DNA from: Clostridium sp. UBA699
GTDB lineage: Bacteria; Bacillota; Clostridia; Clostridiales; Clostridiaceae
DNA: 64,000 bases
Assembly (NCBI GenBank): GCA_002298915.1
Contig: DBML01000025.1
Span: 1-64,000, forward strand
Direction: 5' to 3'
Of this stretch, positions 53,542-62,416 are shown piece by piece. The notes below the pieces were generated by a model, which saw only the letters and a list, made by a program, of their open reading frames with translations, was not told the origin of the DNA and did not search any database. Every line of letters begins with the position of its first letter. Within the stretch, counting starts at the first letter, position 1. A program made the translations under genes and the position numbers.

Positions 53542-54783
53542 CTATTCAGTTTCTGCAGCAACTTCCAGGTCAAGCTTCCTCGCCAGCCATGCAGCCGTGC
53601 TTGCCTGGAACGCCAGTGTTGTGATTATGGCTATGGAGGTCACCGCCGATATTATGTCCGCGTTAGGGATCCCCATCGTCATCATCATGCCCGCAAGCGC
53701 TGCAGGTATGACGCCAGTCTCCCTTGTCCAGCAGAGGTACAGCATCTCGCGGATGTTCCACTTTGCCTTCCTGTCCAGAGGCACTGTAAGCATTACCGAC
53801 ACAGGCCTTGCAACCAGCACGAAAGCGGCAACCACGATGAGCGCCTGCAGCCAGTACTTCCCGATTATCGCGAAGTTCATGCTTGCGCCGAGCAGCACGA
53901 ATATGAGCATCCTTATCATGGATATCGTGACTTCCTTGAACTTTTCGTGCATCTCCTGGGCTTCAGTGTATACTACGAAGTTGAACATTCCCTTGTTGCC
54001 GCACATCATACCTATCACGAAGGTTGCCATGAAGCCGCTCACCCCTATGAACTCGCAGAACACGTAAGCCCCCATGACCGACGCCACCACCATCTCCGCG
54101 GTGTAGCCCCTGAGCATGCCCATCTTCCCTTCGGATATGAGCTTGTGCAGGATGTAGCCGAACACGGCTCCCACCACGACTCCGCCGCCAGCGGAGATCA
54201 CGAGCTGAAGCAGGCTTGCGCCCGCCGAGAAGCTACCGCCCTCTGCAACCGCTATTATTGCGAAAGTGACAATGGCTCCAGCCGCGTCGTTGAACGCCGA
54301 CTCGGATATTATGGTCTGCTTTAGCCTAGGGCTTATGTTCATCCTCTTGAAAAGCGGCACGAGCACGGAAGGGTCCGTCGAAGCTATGACCGCCCCCAGA
54401 AGCATCGCGTAGAGAAGGTCTATGCCGAGCACCTTCCAGGCGAAGAAGCCCGTCACCGCTGTAGATATGAGTACCCCAACCGTGGCAAGGAGACCGACCG
54501 TCACCTTGACCTCGTTCAGGATCTTGATTCCTATCTCCCTGCCGCCGTCGTAGAGTATGTACGCCGCGCCGAAGGACAGTATGACCTGGTTAACCACTGC
54601 GTACTCCTTGAAGTCTATCAGCTTAAGCACCTCAGGCCCGATGATGATGCCCGCCGCTATGTAGAGAACCACGTCAGGTATCTTCACTTTCTTGCTCAGC
54701 TTTGTCAGTATTACCCCCAAGAAGATTATTATTGCCAGAATGCGCATCAGGTTAGACGCCAGTTCCGTAACGTTTCCTTCCAT
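53542..54783 (-). CDS. CPA1-type cation/proton antiporter
   Basis: A 413-residue membrane protein with about 12-13 helices. The ion-site motifs of the CPA1/NhaP group are present: AVIASTDPSVLVPLFKR and ESAFNDAAGAIVTF. It exchanges Na+ or K+ for protons. ATG 54783 is chosen for GAGAGGTGAT just upstream; the longer frame to 54849 lacks a site. An Rnf complex in the same window makes ion gradients the obvious partner, but the genes are not linked in an operon. Confidence 0.88.
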   Translation of the reverse strand: MEGNVTELASNLMRILAIIIFLGVILTKLSKKVKIPDVVLYIAAGIIIGPEVLKLIDFKEYAVVNQVILSFGAAYILYDGGREIGIKILNEVKVTVGLLATVGVLISTAVTGFFAWKVLGIDLLYAMLLGAVIASTDPSVLVPLFKRMNISPRLKQTIISESAFNDAAGAIVTFAIIAVAEGGSFSAGASLLQLVISAGGGVVVGAVFGYILHKLISEGKMGMLRGYTAEMVVASVMGAYVFCEFIGVSGFMATFVIGMMCGNKGMFNFVVYTEAQEMHEKFKEVTISMIRMLIFVLLGASMNFAIIGKYWLQALIVVAAFVLVARPVSVMLTVPLDRKAKWNIREMLYLCWTRETGVIPAALAGMMMTMGIPNADIISAVTSIAIITTLAFQASTAAWLARKLDLEVAAETE

Positions 54784-54910
54784 ATCGATCACCTCTCTGT
54801 TATTGTTATCCTGTTCAACGTCATCAGGTATTTGAACCCATTTTATCACAATATTGACCGTTGGTGAATGCTCCGCATCTTATATTTTGCGGCAGGCAAT
54901 GAAATATAAT

Positions 54911-54939
54911 AAAAAAACTGCCGGTCATGGACCGGCAGT
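54911..54939 (-). terminator. Intrinsic terminator of the first zinc-ribbon gene
   Basis: A perfect 10-bp stem (ACTGCCGGTC at 54917-54926 and GACCGGCAGT at 54930-54939) has a 3-base loop and a T-run on the minus strand. Confidence 0.88.
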
Positions 54940-54954
54940 GCTCTTTACAGACAA

Positions 54955-55107
54955 TTATCTTCTGTTGTTCTGAGCCTTTCTTGCTTTTCTGCAATTAGGG
55001 CATCTAACTGGATCGTTTTCGAATCCTTTTTCTTTGTAGAAAGCCTGTTCGCCTTCAGTGAATACGAATTCTGCTCCACAATCTTTACATACTAAAGTTC
55101 TATCCAT
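54955..55107 (-). CDS. Zinc-ribbon miniprotein (zf-trcl type)
   Basis: A 50-residue protein with two CxxC knuckles, CKDCGAEFVFTEGEQAFY and CPNCRKARK, and a basic end. This is the probable zinc-binding domain family zf-trcl, of unknown function and common in Clostridia. ATG 55107 has AAAGGAGGA nearby. The longer frame to 55170 is not supported. A close paralog is encoded next to it. Confidence 0.85.
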   Translation of the reverse strand: MDRTLVCKDCGAEFVFTEGEQAFYKEKGFENDPVRCPNCRKARKAQNNRR

Positions 55108-55296
55108 TTGTATTTCCTCCTTTTGAGATATATTAGATTCTTGACCTGATTCACAATGGTTCCTGACCATAAAAAGAGGAAATGTTGTTCATCATTCAAA
55201 TCCGGCGGGCACCTTACAGCGCCTCACTTGCTCATAATAACACAGTTGGGCGCCCAATGCAACAATTATTTTTCGATATTGTCAAATAATAAACGA

Positions 55297-55323
55297 TAAA
55301 AAACTGCCGGCGTAACCCGGCAG
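55297..55323 (-). terminator. Intrinsic terminator of the second zinc-ribbon gene
   Basis: CTGCCGG (55304-55310) pairs with CCGGCAG (55317-55323), with an A-run before it on the plus strand. It is almost the same stem as the terminator of the neighbouring paralog, so the terminator was duplicated with the gene. Confidence 0.85.
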
Positions 55324-55335
55324 CGTAAGAGCATA

Positions 55336-55503
55336 TTAATAGTCTCTTGGAGACTTCTGCTGTCTCTGAGCCTTTCTTGCTTTCCTGCAAGCAGGGCATC
55401 TTACCGGATCGTTCTCAAAGCCTTTGTCCTTGTAGAAAGCCTGCTCGCTCTCTGTGAATACGAATTCTTCTCCGCAGTCCTTGCATGTGAGTTTCTTGTC
55501 CAT
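55336..55503 (-). CDS. Zinc-ribbon miniprotein, tandem paralog
   Basis: A 55-residue protein starting MDKKLTCKDCGEEFVFTE, with the second knuckle CPACRKARK and a Gln/Lys-rich tail ending SPRDY. It is about 75% identical to the protein at 54955-55107 over the shared part. AAGGGGGAA precedes the ATG at 55503 by about ten bases. Both copies have their own terminators. The role is unknown; a small DNA- or RNA-binding protein is plausible. Confidence 0.82.
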   Translation of the reverse strand: MDKKLTCKDCGEEFVFTESEQAFYKDKGFENDPVRCPACRKARKAQRQQKSPRDY

Positions 55504-55599
55504 GTTTAATTTCCCCCTTAAAAGCGGTGACTTTCCGTCCCCGAAGATATGTGTATGTAAATGATATCAGGAAAACATTCGGCTAGCAACTACTATTTT

Positions 55600-56343
55600 C
55601 TAAAGATTCACGAAGTTCTGATAGACAATCTCCTCAAGCGCCTCGGGGGTCAGCTTTCGCAGCTGCGCAGTCTGCCTGTAGACGCCGCCTATGTCCTTTG
55701 GCATCCCGATCCTCTTGCTGAGCCACTCCTCCCCGCTGGGGTTGTCCGTCTCGATGAGAAGCCTTTCCAGGGGGATAGCCTTCGCGATGTCCTGTATGAG
55801 GTCTGAATATTTCAGCTGCACTCCCACAGTGAAGAAGCAGCCCATCCTGAGTAGCTCCCTGAACTCCCACCTAGGTCCCGAGTACCAGTGGATTATGACC
55901 CTTTCGGATTTGTGCTTTTTCAGCACGTCAATGACCTCGCCCTCCGCACCCTTCGTGTGCACGTTTATGACCTTTTTGCCTTCCTTCGCCTTCCTCAGGA
56001 AGTACTCGAACACCGGCATCTGGGCCTTGTAGGTTTCCTTCGGGGCCCAGAAATAGTCGAGCCCTATCTCGCCAATCATCTTGCAGGTCTCCGCGTATTC
56101 GTCCAGGTCCCCGAGGCTGTCCGCGTAGAGATGGGCCTTCCTGGGGTGCACTCCGAAGCAGGGCAGAATGTAGCTGCTCCTGGCCGCGAGCTCGAGGGTC
56201 TTCTCGTATGCCTTAACGTCCATGGCGACGCCAAGGGAAAGTATCCTGCCCTCGTTTATCTCCTGAAGGGCCTTCCTTTCAAGCTCAGCTCCGTTCTCGT
56301 AGTCTATGTATTCGTCAAGGTGTGTGTGCGCATCGATAAGCAT
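55600..56343 (-). CDS. TatD-family metal-dependent nuclease
   Basis: A 248-residue amidohydrolase-fold enzyme of the TatD group (3'-5' DNase or RNase in studied cases). Metal ligands are in DAHTHLDEY at the N-terminus, GEIGLDYFW, NVHTKGAEGE, IIHWYSG and LIETDNP. It is slightly divergent from classic TatD (His-Trp-Tyr rather than His-Cys-Phe). ATG 56343 has GGAGGAGGG upstream; the frame to 56439 runs into non-coding sequence and the Rnf terminator. Confidence 0.85.
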   Translation of the reverse strand: MLIDAHTHLDEYIDYENGAELERKALQEINEGRILSLGVAMDVKAYEKTLELAARSSYILPCFGVHPRKAHLYADSLGDLDEYAETCKMIGEIGLDYFWAPKETYKAQMPVFEYFLRKAKEGKKVINVHTKGAEGEVIDVLKKHKSERVIIHWYSGPRWEFRELLRMGCFFTVGVQLKYSDLIQDIAKAIPLERLLIETDNPSGEEWLSKRIGMPKDIGGVYRQTAQLRKLTPEALEEIVYQNFVNL

Positions 56344-56436
56344 CCGGTTCCCTCCTCCTGGCAGCATCTGCCTGTTTAGAAGATTATAGCAAAAAACGGG
56401 GACGGTTAACAATTGTTTTTTATCGCCGCCGCGCTT

Positions 56437-56483
56437 CAAAAAAAGAAAGGAGCCCCGGTCGGACTGACGATCCCCGGAGCTCC
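56437..56483 (-). terminator. Terminator of the Rnf operon
   Basis: GGAGCCCCGG (56449-56458) pairs with CCGGAGCTCC (56474-56483) with one mismatch. On the minus strand a T-rich tract follows. It lies 13 bases beyond the rnfB stop. Confidence 0.82.
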
Positions 56484-56495
56484 GTTATATGAGGT

Positions 56496-57446
56496 TTATT
56501 TTTCAGCTTCTTTGGCAGCTGCAGCTTCTGCAGCCTTCTTAGCCTCGGCAGCCTTGAGGGCGGCTTCCTTGGCAGCTTTCTGCGCCGCAGCGGCAGCTTC
56601 CTTCGCAGCAGCCTTCTGGGCAACCGCTTCAGGGATTAGTCCCACTATGGCATCGGTAGGGCACTTAGGAAGGCATGTAGCGTTGCTGCACTTCTCTATG
56701 CAGATCTTCGAGTCAACCTTCGCGAGGTTGTTCTCGATGACTATGGCGTCGTAAGGGCAGTTCTTCTTGCAGAGTCCGCAGGCTATGCAGGCCTTCGAGC
56801 AGAGCTTCCTTGCGTCAGCGCCCTTGTCGTTAGAGTTGCAGAGAACTCCTACGTGAGCTCCAACAGGCACCATCCTCATGATGTTCTTAGGGCAGACCTG
56901 CACGCACTTCATGCAGCCTGTACATTTCTTCTCGTCTACCACCGGAAGGCCGTTTGGACCCATGTGGAGGGCGTCGAACGGGCATGCGTTTGCGCAGGTT
57001 CCGAAGCCCATGCAGCCGTACGCGCAGCCCTTAGGTCCTCCGAGGACCTGGCTTGCAGCAACGCATTCCTGCACTCCGCTGTACTCGTACTTCTGCACTG
57101 CCACGTCCTTCGAGCCCTGGCAGCCGCACTGCGCTATCCTAGGCTCGATTGCAGGCGCAACCTTTCCTGTGAGCGTCGCAACCTGGTCAGCTATTATCTT
57201 CTTTCCAGGTATGCAGAGGTTCGGCGGAACGTCAGGGTTGTTGACAACCGCTTCAGCGTACGCCAGGCATCCGGCGTATCCGCAGGCTCCGCACTGGCCC
57301 TTTGGAAGGATGTCTTCGACTATGTGTATGAGAGGATTAACTTCCATTGAAAATTTCTTGTTAACGTATGCCAGGATGAATCCGAAAGCCAGACCCAAGC
57401 CTGTCATGACAACTACTACGAAAATCGCAGTATTCATATAACTCAT
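56496..57446 (-). CDS. rnfB: Rnf complex subunit RnfB
   Basis: A 316-residue iron-sulfur subunit that takes electrons from ferredoxin. One N-terminal helix (about 5-28) precedes the [4Fe-4S] Fe-S domain (GQCGACGYAGCLAYAE). A ferredoxin-like array follows with CGTCANACP-type, CTGCMKCVQVCP, CIACGLCKKNCP and CIEKC...CLPKCP clusters. The last 45 residues are an unusual Ala/Lys/Glu helix. GAGGAATA precedes the ATG. It is the last gene of the operon, before the terminator. Confidence 0.95.
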   Translation of the reverse strand: MSYMNTAIFVVVVMTGLGLAFGFILAYVNKKFSMEVNPLIHIVEDILPKGQCGACGYAGCLAYAEAVVNNPDVPPNLCIPGKKIIADQVATLTGKVAPAIEPRIAQCGCQGSKDVAVQKYEYSGVQECVAASQVLGGPKGCAYGCMGFGTCANACPFDALHMGPNGLPVVDEKKCTGCMKCVQVCPKNIMRMVPVGAHVGVLCNSNDKGADARKLCSKACIACGLCKKNCPYDAIVIENNLAKVDSKICIEKCSNATCLPKCPTDAIVGLIPEAVAQKAAAKEAAAAAQKAAKEAALKAAEAKKAAEAAAAKEAEK

Positions 57447-57463
57447 TATTCCTCAGCTCCTTT

Positions 57464-58042
57464 CTATAAAGCTATCATGCCTGAGAAGCCCAGGAAGGAC
57501 AATGCAAGCATTCCCGCAAGTATGAACGCGATCCCGAGGCCTTCGAGAGGCTTAGGAACGTCGGCAAGTCTCAGCTTTTCTCTCAGGCTGGCCATCAGGA
57601 CTATCGCAAGGGCAAAGCCCGCGCCTGATCCTACAGCGAATACCAAACTCTTCATGAAGCCGAAGCTCGACTCAACGTTGAGGAGCGGTACTGAAAGAAC
57701 TATACAGTTTGTTGCTATAAGCAGCAGGTATATTCCCCACATGTTGTAGAGGGCCGGAGCCTGCTTCTTTATGATGGTCTCAAGCAGCTGAACGAAGCTG
57801 GCTATGAGTATAACGAAAACGACCGTTGTAAGGAACGTCAGTCCCAAAGGAGCGAGCACGTACGTGTAAACCACCCATGCGAGAAGGGAGCTTAGCGTCA
57901 TGACCGAAGTAACGGCCATACCCATGCCGACGGAAGCATTCAGGTTCTTTGACACTCCAAAGAATATGCACAAACCGAGGAATCGTGTGAGAACGAAGTT
58001 ATTTACTATAACCGCGCTCATAAACAGGGTAAAATATTCCAT
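57464..58042 (-). CDS. rnfA: Rnf complex subunit RnfA
   Basis: A 192-residue membrane subunit with six helices. VNNFVLTRFLGLCIFFGVSKN carries the conserved Cys that binds the intramembrane iron-sulfur cluster together with RnfE. It overlaps the rnfE stop by one base (TAATG), implying coupling. Confidence 0.95.
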   Translation of the reverse strand: MEYFTLFMSAVIVNNFVLTRFLGLCIFFGVSKNLNASVGMGMAVTSVMTLSSLLAWVVYTYVLAPLGLTFLTTVVFVILIASFVQLLETIIKKQAPALYNMWGIYLLLIATNCIVLSVPLLNVESSFGFMKSLVFAVGSGAGFALAIVLMASLREKLRLADVPKPLEGLGIAFILAGMLALSFLGFSGMIAL

Positions 58043-58668
58043 TATGCTTCACCTCTCTCTGCTAACTTTTTCTCTTTCCAAGTAAGGTACATCTTTACTC
58101 CCGCAACCATGTAGCCTATGAGTATGAAGCCGCCTGCAGGCAGGATGAATATTAGCGCAGGGTTGTACCATGAACCGAGCACCTGTATGCCGAGGAGAGT
58201 TCCGTTTCCGAATATCTCACGGACTACGCCGATGGCAACGAGGGCGATGCAGAAGCCTGTTCCCATTCCGAGTCCATCGATGAAGGAAGGGATGACAGTG
58301 TTCTTTGATGCGAAAACTTCAGCTCTCGCAAGTATGATAGCGAAAACAACGACGAGCGCAAGGTATATTCCCAGTGCAGCGTACAGGTCAGGCGCGAAAG
58401 CCTGGAGAAGCAGCTGAACGAGGGTAACTATTGTAGCGATCGATGTGATGTAGACAGGAACACGAACCTTAGGGTTGACGAGCTTCCTTGTGAGGGATAC
58501 GACCGCGTTGTTCATGCTTATTACGAACATAACCGAGAGTCCCATGGTGAGGGCTGTCTGCACCGACGAAGTAACCGCGAGTGCAGGGCAGAGGCTCAGC
58601 GCAAGAACGAATACCGGGTTCTCGTCTATAAGACCTTTTTTAAATACTTTCCACAAACTATCTTTCAT
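58042..58668 (-). CDS. rnfE: Rnf complex subunit RnfE
   Basis: A 208-residue membrane subunit homologous to RnfA, with six helices and the conserved NPVFVLALSLCPALAVTSS with Cys. ATG 58668 is one base after the rnfG stop, and the GGAGG inside the end of rnfG is its ribosome binding site; the longer frame to 58704 is rejected. Confidence 0.95.
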   Translation of the reverse strand: MKDSLWKVFKKGLIDENPVFVLALSLCPALAVTSSVQTALTMGLSVMFVISMNNAVVSLTRKLVNPKVRVPVYITSIATIVTLVQLLLQAFAPDLYAALGIYLALVVVFAIILARAEVFASKNTVIPSFIDGLGMGTGFCIALVAIGVVREIFGNGTLLGIQVLGSWYNPALIFILPAGGFILIGYMVAGVKMYLTWKEKKLAERGEA

Positions 58669-58669
58669 C

Positions 58670-59233
58670 TTACTTACCTCCAATGTACTCGACGACTTCG
58701 TCAACAGCCTGCTTTACACCCTTGGTGAAGGCCCTTGAGGAGATGGTGGCACCTGTCATGGCCTGGATGTCCTCTTTGTCTGAAGGATCTTTAGTGACAA
58801 CTAGGTTTTCAGCTGTCTTGCCTATGAACTGGTCCTTGAAAGGCGACTTGATCGCCTTGTCTCCGAGTCCTGGAGTTTCGTTGTGCTTGAGGCATGAGTA
58901 GTCGATAACTTTGCCGTCAGCGCTTACCGCTACGAGAAGCTTGATTGCTCCGCCGTAGCCCTTTGTCTCCGAAGGGACAACGTAGGCTATGACCTCTCCG
59001 CCCTTCTCTGCCTTGTACCACTCGGTCTTGCCTTCGATCTCCTCGAATTTGTCGGCCTGAGGGACGAGGGCTTTCATCGTCTTCTGAGTCTGCTCCACAG
59101 CCTTCTTCGCAGCTATAGGCGCTGTTGCGAAGTATGTGGCAGCGATGATCACCCCGGATATAAGACAGGTAGCCGTGAGGTTCAGTGCTATTTTAACTAT
59201 TGAACTGTTTGAATCATGATGTTCTGCTGACAT
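58670..59233 (-). CDS. rnfG: Rnf complex subunit RnfG
   Basis: A 187-residue subunit with one N-terminal helix (about 14-34) and an extracytoplasmic FMN-binding domain. MTGATISS (about 160) holds the Thr that carries covalent FMN. Its stop lies next to the rnfE start and rnfD ends six bases upstream. Confidence 0.95.
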   Translation of the reverse strand: MSAEHHDSNSSIVKIALNLTATCLISGVIIAATYFATAPIAAKKAVEQTQKTMKALVPQADKFEEIEGKTEWYKAEKGGEVIAYVVPSETKGYGGAIKLLVAVSADGKVIDYSCLKHNETPGLGDKAIKSPFKDQFIGKTAENLVVTKDPSDKEDIQAMTGATISSRAFTKGVKQAVDEVVEYIGGK

Positions 59234-59239
59234 ATCCGA

Positions 59240-60238
59240 TTACCTCCTTGCTCCGAATTTTACTGGCTGCGTGAAACGGTCGATGAGCGGGGTAACGCTG
59301 TTCATCAACAGTATTGAGTAGCATACTCCTTCAGGATAACCGCCCTTGAGCCTTATCAGCACGACGAGGAGTCCTGCTCCTACCGCGAATATAATCTGGC
59401 CTTTTCTTGTCAGAGGAGCCGTAACCATGTCTGTCGCCATGAAGAAAGCGCCTATTATGAGTCCGCCTGCCATCATGTGGAAGAGCGGGTCTCCTGTGAA
59501 AAGCCCTGCCGGTCCGAATATCCATGTGAAGAGCCCGACTGTTGCTATCATGGCAACAGGGATTTCCCACTTCACTATCTTCTTCCAGATGAGGAATACG
59601 CCGCCGAGGACGAGGAGCACTGTAGAAGTCTCGCCTATGGATCCGTTCCTTGTTCCGAGGAACAGGTGCGTGTACATAGCGGTTGAGCTTCCGAACATGT
59701 TGATCAGCGCATCGTGTCCCTGCTGCTTGAGCACGTTCAGCGGTGTAGCTGAGGAAACGACGTCAACTCCGTTCACGTTTACCGTGAGCTTTGTCCAGGT
59801 TGTCATGAGAACCGGCCATGAAACCATGAGAGCGGCTCTTCCTATGTGCGCAGGGTTGAATATGTTGTAGCCAAGTCCGCCCATGGAGTGCTTGGCGATT
59901 ACTATTGCTATGAAAGTTCCGACGACCGGCATGTAGAGCGGCACTGACGGAGGAAGGCACATCGCGAGCAGCAGACCTGTGAGGAATGCGCTGCCGTCCT
60001 TTATGGTTACAGGTTTCTTCCTGAGCTTCTGCACCAGGTACTCGAAGAGCACCGCTGAGCCAGCGCTCACCAGCATTACGAGGAACGCGTTTATCCCGAA
60101 ATGCCAGGCTCCGAAGAGGGCTGCAGGAGCGAGGGCCATGTTTACTGTCCACATTATCTTCGAAATGCTGTCTTCAGAACGCAGATGAGGCGATGTGGAA
60201 ACGGAAAGCAATTTGTCGTTTATGTTTACTTCTGCCAT
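59240..60238 (-). CDS. rnfD: Rnf complex subunit RnfD
   Basis: A 332-residue membrane subunit with about nine to ten helices. The covalent flavin site is the Thr in SSATPLNV (about residue 173); the more common form is SGAT, so Ser replaces Gly. PAHIGRAALMVSWP is typical. AGGAGG precedes the ATG. It shares in the ion-translocating core with RnfA, E and G. Confidence 0.95.
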   Translation of the reverse strand: MAEVNINDKLLSVSTSPHLRSEDSISKIMWTVNMALAPAALFGAWHFGINAFLVMLVSAGSAVLFEYLVQKLRKKPVTIKDGSAFLTGLLLAMCLPPSVPLYMPVVGTFIAIVIAKHSMGGLGYNIFNPAHIGRAALMVSWPVLMTTWTKLTVNVNGVDVVSSATPLNVLKQQGHDALINMFGSSTAMYTHLFLGTRNGSIGETSTVLLVLGGVFLIWKKIVKWEIPVAMIATVGLFTWIFGPAGLFTGDPLFHMMAGGLIIGAFFMATDMVTAPLTRKGQIIFAVGAGLLVVLIRLKGGYPEGVCYSILLMNSVTPLIDRFTQPVKFGARR

Positions 60239-60250
60239 TATCTTTACCTC

Positions 60251-61600
60251 CTATTTCTCTGCTGCTTTGGCTGCAGCCGCTTTAGCAGCGTTCTGCTTAG
60301 CAACGTTCTGAGCCTTACAGTATTTTACGTACTGGACTATGTTTCTCTTTGCCGGGCATGAGTATGCGCAGCAGCCGCATTCTATGCAGTCCAGAAGGTT
60401 GTACTCTTCCTTGGCTTCCTCGAAGAGGTCCCTCTCTCCGAGTATGCTGAGCATGCTAGGGTTGATTCCCATAGGGCACGCGTCAACGCATCTTCCGCAC
60501 CTGATGCAAGGCTGCTCGTCTCCGAGGTTCGCCTCCCCCGCTGCGAAAGCGAGTATTCCTGATGAACCCTTCATTATTGGAAGGTTGATCGAGTGCATTG
60601 CGAAGCCCATCATAGGTCCGCCGGAAATTATCTTTTCAGGCTGGCTTGAGAAGCCGCCGCAAGCAGCGATCGCTTCCTCGTAGCTTGTTCCTATCCTGAG
60701 AAGGAGGTTCTTAGGCTCTTTTATGGCCTTTCCGCTAACCGTGGTTACTCTCTCTATAAGAGGGATTCCCTTTTCCACAGCGTCGGATATCGCAATTACC
60801 GTTCCTACGTTCTGAACGACCACTCCTACATCCATAGGGAGCCCGCCTGACGGAACTTCTTTTCCTACGAGAACTTTTATGAGCATCTTTTCAGCACCCT
60901 GAGGGTATTTTGTAGGGAGGCCTGCAACCTTGACTCCTGTTCCTTCGAAGGCTGCCGTCATGGCCGCTATGGCGTCAGGTTTGTTGTTTTCTATTCCAAC
61001 GAAGCCGTTTGTGACTCCGAGAACCTTCATAGTTATGAGTACGCCCGCAACTATTCTGTCCTGCGCTTCAAGCATGAGCCTGTGGTCAGCAGTCAGGTAA
61101 GGTTCGCATTCTGCCGCGTTCAAGATGAATGTGTCGATCTTCTTGTCAGGAGCAGGTGAAAGCTTTACGTGGGTCGGGAACGTTGCTCCGCCCATTCCTA
61201 CTATACCGGCTTCCTTTATGATTCCTTTGATTGCGTCTGGTTCGAGAGCTTTCCAGTCCCTCTGAACTGGGATCCCTTCAGCCCATTCGTCCTTGCCGTC
61301 GTTCTCGATTACGACTGACAAGCATTTTCCGAAGTTGGGATGAGGGTAGTCTGCAACGTCAACTACAGTTCCTGAAATGGAAGCGTGGATGTTGCTGGAC
61401 ACGAATGATTCAGCCTTTGCTATTACCTGTCCTTTTTTTACTGCGTCGCCTTTCTGGACAACAGGCGTGCAAGGGGCACCGATGTGCTGTCTTACAGGGA
61501 TAACTACCTTGGCTGGCAGAGCAGCTACTTCGATCGGCTTGCTAGCCGTGAAGCTTTTGCTGTCGTTTGGATGAACTCCACCGCGAAAACTAATTGCCAT
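60251..61600 (-). CDS. rnfC: Rnf complex subunit RnfC
   Basis: A 449-residue peripheral subunit that passes electrons to NAD+. It has the NuoF-like Rossmann part (GMGGATFPTHVKL, NAAECEPYLTAD) and two ferredoxin clusters, CIRCGRCVDACP and CIECGCCAYSCP. It ends in an Ala/Lys tail similar in kind to that of RnfB. GAGGTG precedes the ATG by nine bases. Confidence 0.96.
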   Translation of the reverse strand: MAISFRGGVHPNDSKSFTASKPIEVAALPAKVVIPVRQHIGAPCTPVVQKGDAVKKGQVIAKAESFVSSNIHASISGTVVDVADYPHPNFGKCLSVVIENDGKDEWAEGIPVQRDWKALEPDAIKGIIKEAGIVGMGGATFPTHVKLSPAPDKKIDTFILNAAECEPYLTADHRLMLEAQDRIVAGVLITMKVLGVTNGFVGIENNKPDAIAAMTAAFEGTGVKVAGLPTKYPQGAEKMLIKVLVGKEVPSGGLPMDVGVVVQNVGTVIAISDAVEKGIPLIERVTTVSGKAIKEPKNLLLRIGTSYEEAIAACGGFSSQPEKIISGGPMMGFAMHSINLPIMKGSSGILAFAAGEANLGDEQPCIRCGRCVDACPMGINPSMLSILGERDLFEEAKEEYNLLDCIECGCCAYSCPAKRNIVQYVKYCKAQNVAKQNAAKAAAAKAAEK

Positions 61601-61670
61601 CTTCTAAACACCTCACTAAAATTGAATAAATTTATTTATATAAATGTAAATAAATAACTGGTTAACTGTT

Positions 61671-62090
61671 CTAAAGGATCTTCGTGATGTAGGGCTGCAT
61701 CTTCTCGCTCTTCCTCGCGTGCCTGTCGTAGAGCTTGATGTAGACCAGCGAGAGCATGAAAGCGATTACCGCACCTGCTATCTGGTACATCACCACAGAC
61801 TGGCTCCCAACCTGCTGGGCAAGGTACCATCCGGCTGCTGCGCCGAACGCCATGGCAAACAGCGGAAGCATGTATACGGTGAACGCCGCCTGGAGCATGT
61901 TGACTTCGGGTATTATGAAGGCCACCCTCTGGCCTGGCTTGGCGCCGACCTGGTTCCTCGCTTCGACCAGCATCGCATCGTCCCCCGGACATGCTCCGCA
62001 GTTCTTGCAGTCCCCGTGCCTCGTAGCCCTTACCTTGGCAGTTTCGCCTTCCGCTTCGACCACGATGCCCATCTGTTCTTCTTTTTTCAT
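61671..62090 (-). CDS. SoxR-reducing system protein RseC family
   Basis: A 139-residue membrane protein. The N-terminal part has HGDCKNCGACPGDDAM with three cysteines that could bind a cluster. A short beta region and two helices (about 71-92 and 102-122) follow. Genes of this family open the rnf operon in many Clostridia and are thought to help assembly or regulation. ATG 62090 has GGAGGTAAC upstream; the frame to 62174 lacks a site. Confidence 0.88.
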   Translation of the reverse strand: MKKEEQMGIVVEAEGETAKVRATRHGDCKNCGACPGDDAMLVEARNQVGAKPGQRVAFIIPEVNMLQAAFTVYMLPLFAMAFGAAAGWYLAQQVGSQSVVMYQIAGAVIAFMLSLVYIKLYDRHARKSEKMQPYITKIL

Positions 62091-62235
62091 ATATGTTACC
62101 TCCGGGTAAAAGGATAAGTGCGAATTATGAACTCTGTGCCACCTGACTGTATCATTCTGTGTCATCTGTATCATTTTTTAACATCGAACTGTTTCAACCG
62201 AAAATTCAATATTTATTCACACATAATAATTATAC

Positions 62236-62405
62236 TTGTTAAAAAATTAATTACAATACTTTTGGAGGACATTGAGGGAAAAAAAAGTGTACAAATTCAA
62301 AACACCAGTTGGTTTTCTGGCTTCGGCTCCCTGCCGGTCCTCCCCTCATGCTCTGCGGCCGCACAGTTTGAGGCATGGCAGCGCTTCCCGCCAATTTTTT
62401 AACAA
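62236..62405. repeat. 13-bp inverted repeats flanking the Rnf leader element
   Basis: TTGTTAAAAAATT (62236-62248) recurs inverted as AATTTTTTAACAA (62393-62405). Each contains one Rex-like half site, TTGTTAA. In the leader RNA the arms could also pair and close a large domain. Confidence 0.5.
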
Positions 62406-62416
62406 AGTGTTTCCGA
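62283..62416 (-). ncRNA. Candidate structured leader RNA of the Rnf operon
   Basis: Read on the minus strand, a GC-rich island sits in AT-rich DNA and folds into nested helices. AAACAC (62412-62407) pairs with GTGTTT (62305-62300). TTGGC (62394-62390) pairs with GCCAG (62320-62316). CTGCC (62381-62377) pairs with GGCAG (62335-62331). CCTC pairs with GAGG inside. Eight T residues follow at 62286-62279, as in a riboswitch terminator. Two segments (AAACTGT and GAAGCCAGAAAACC) recall cobalamin-riboswitch boxes, but the diagnostic GGTGNAAANTCC box is missing, so I do not assign a class. It lies about 190 bases before the first Rnf gene. Confidence 0.45.

Noticed and set aside
62283..62416. Cobalamin riboswitch upstream of the Rnf operon
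   Set aside because: Two boxes and a closing stem look right, but the diagnostic GGTGNAAANTCC box and its helix are missing, so I list only an unassigned structured RNA.
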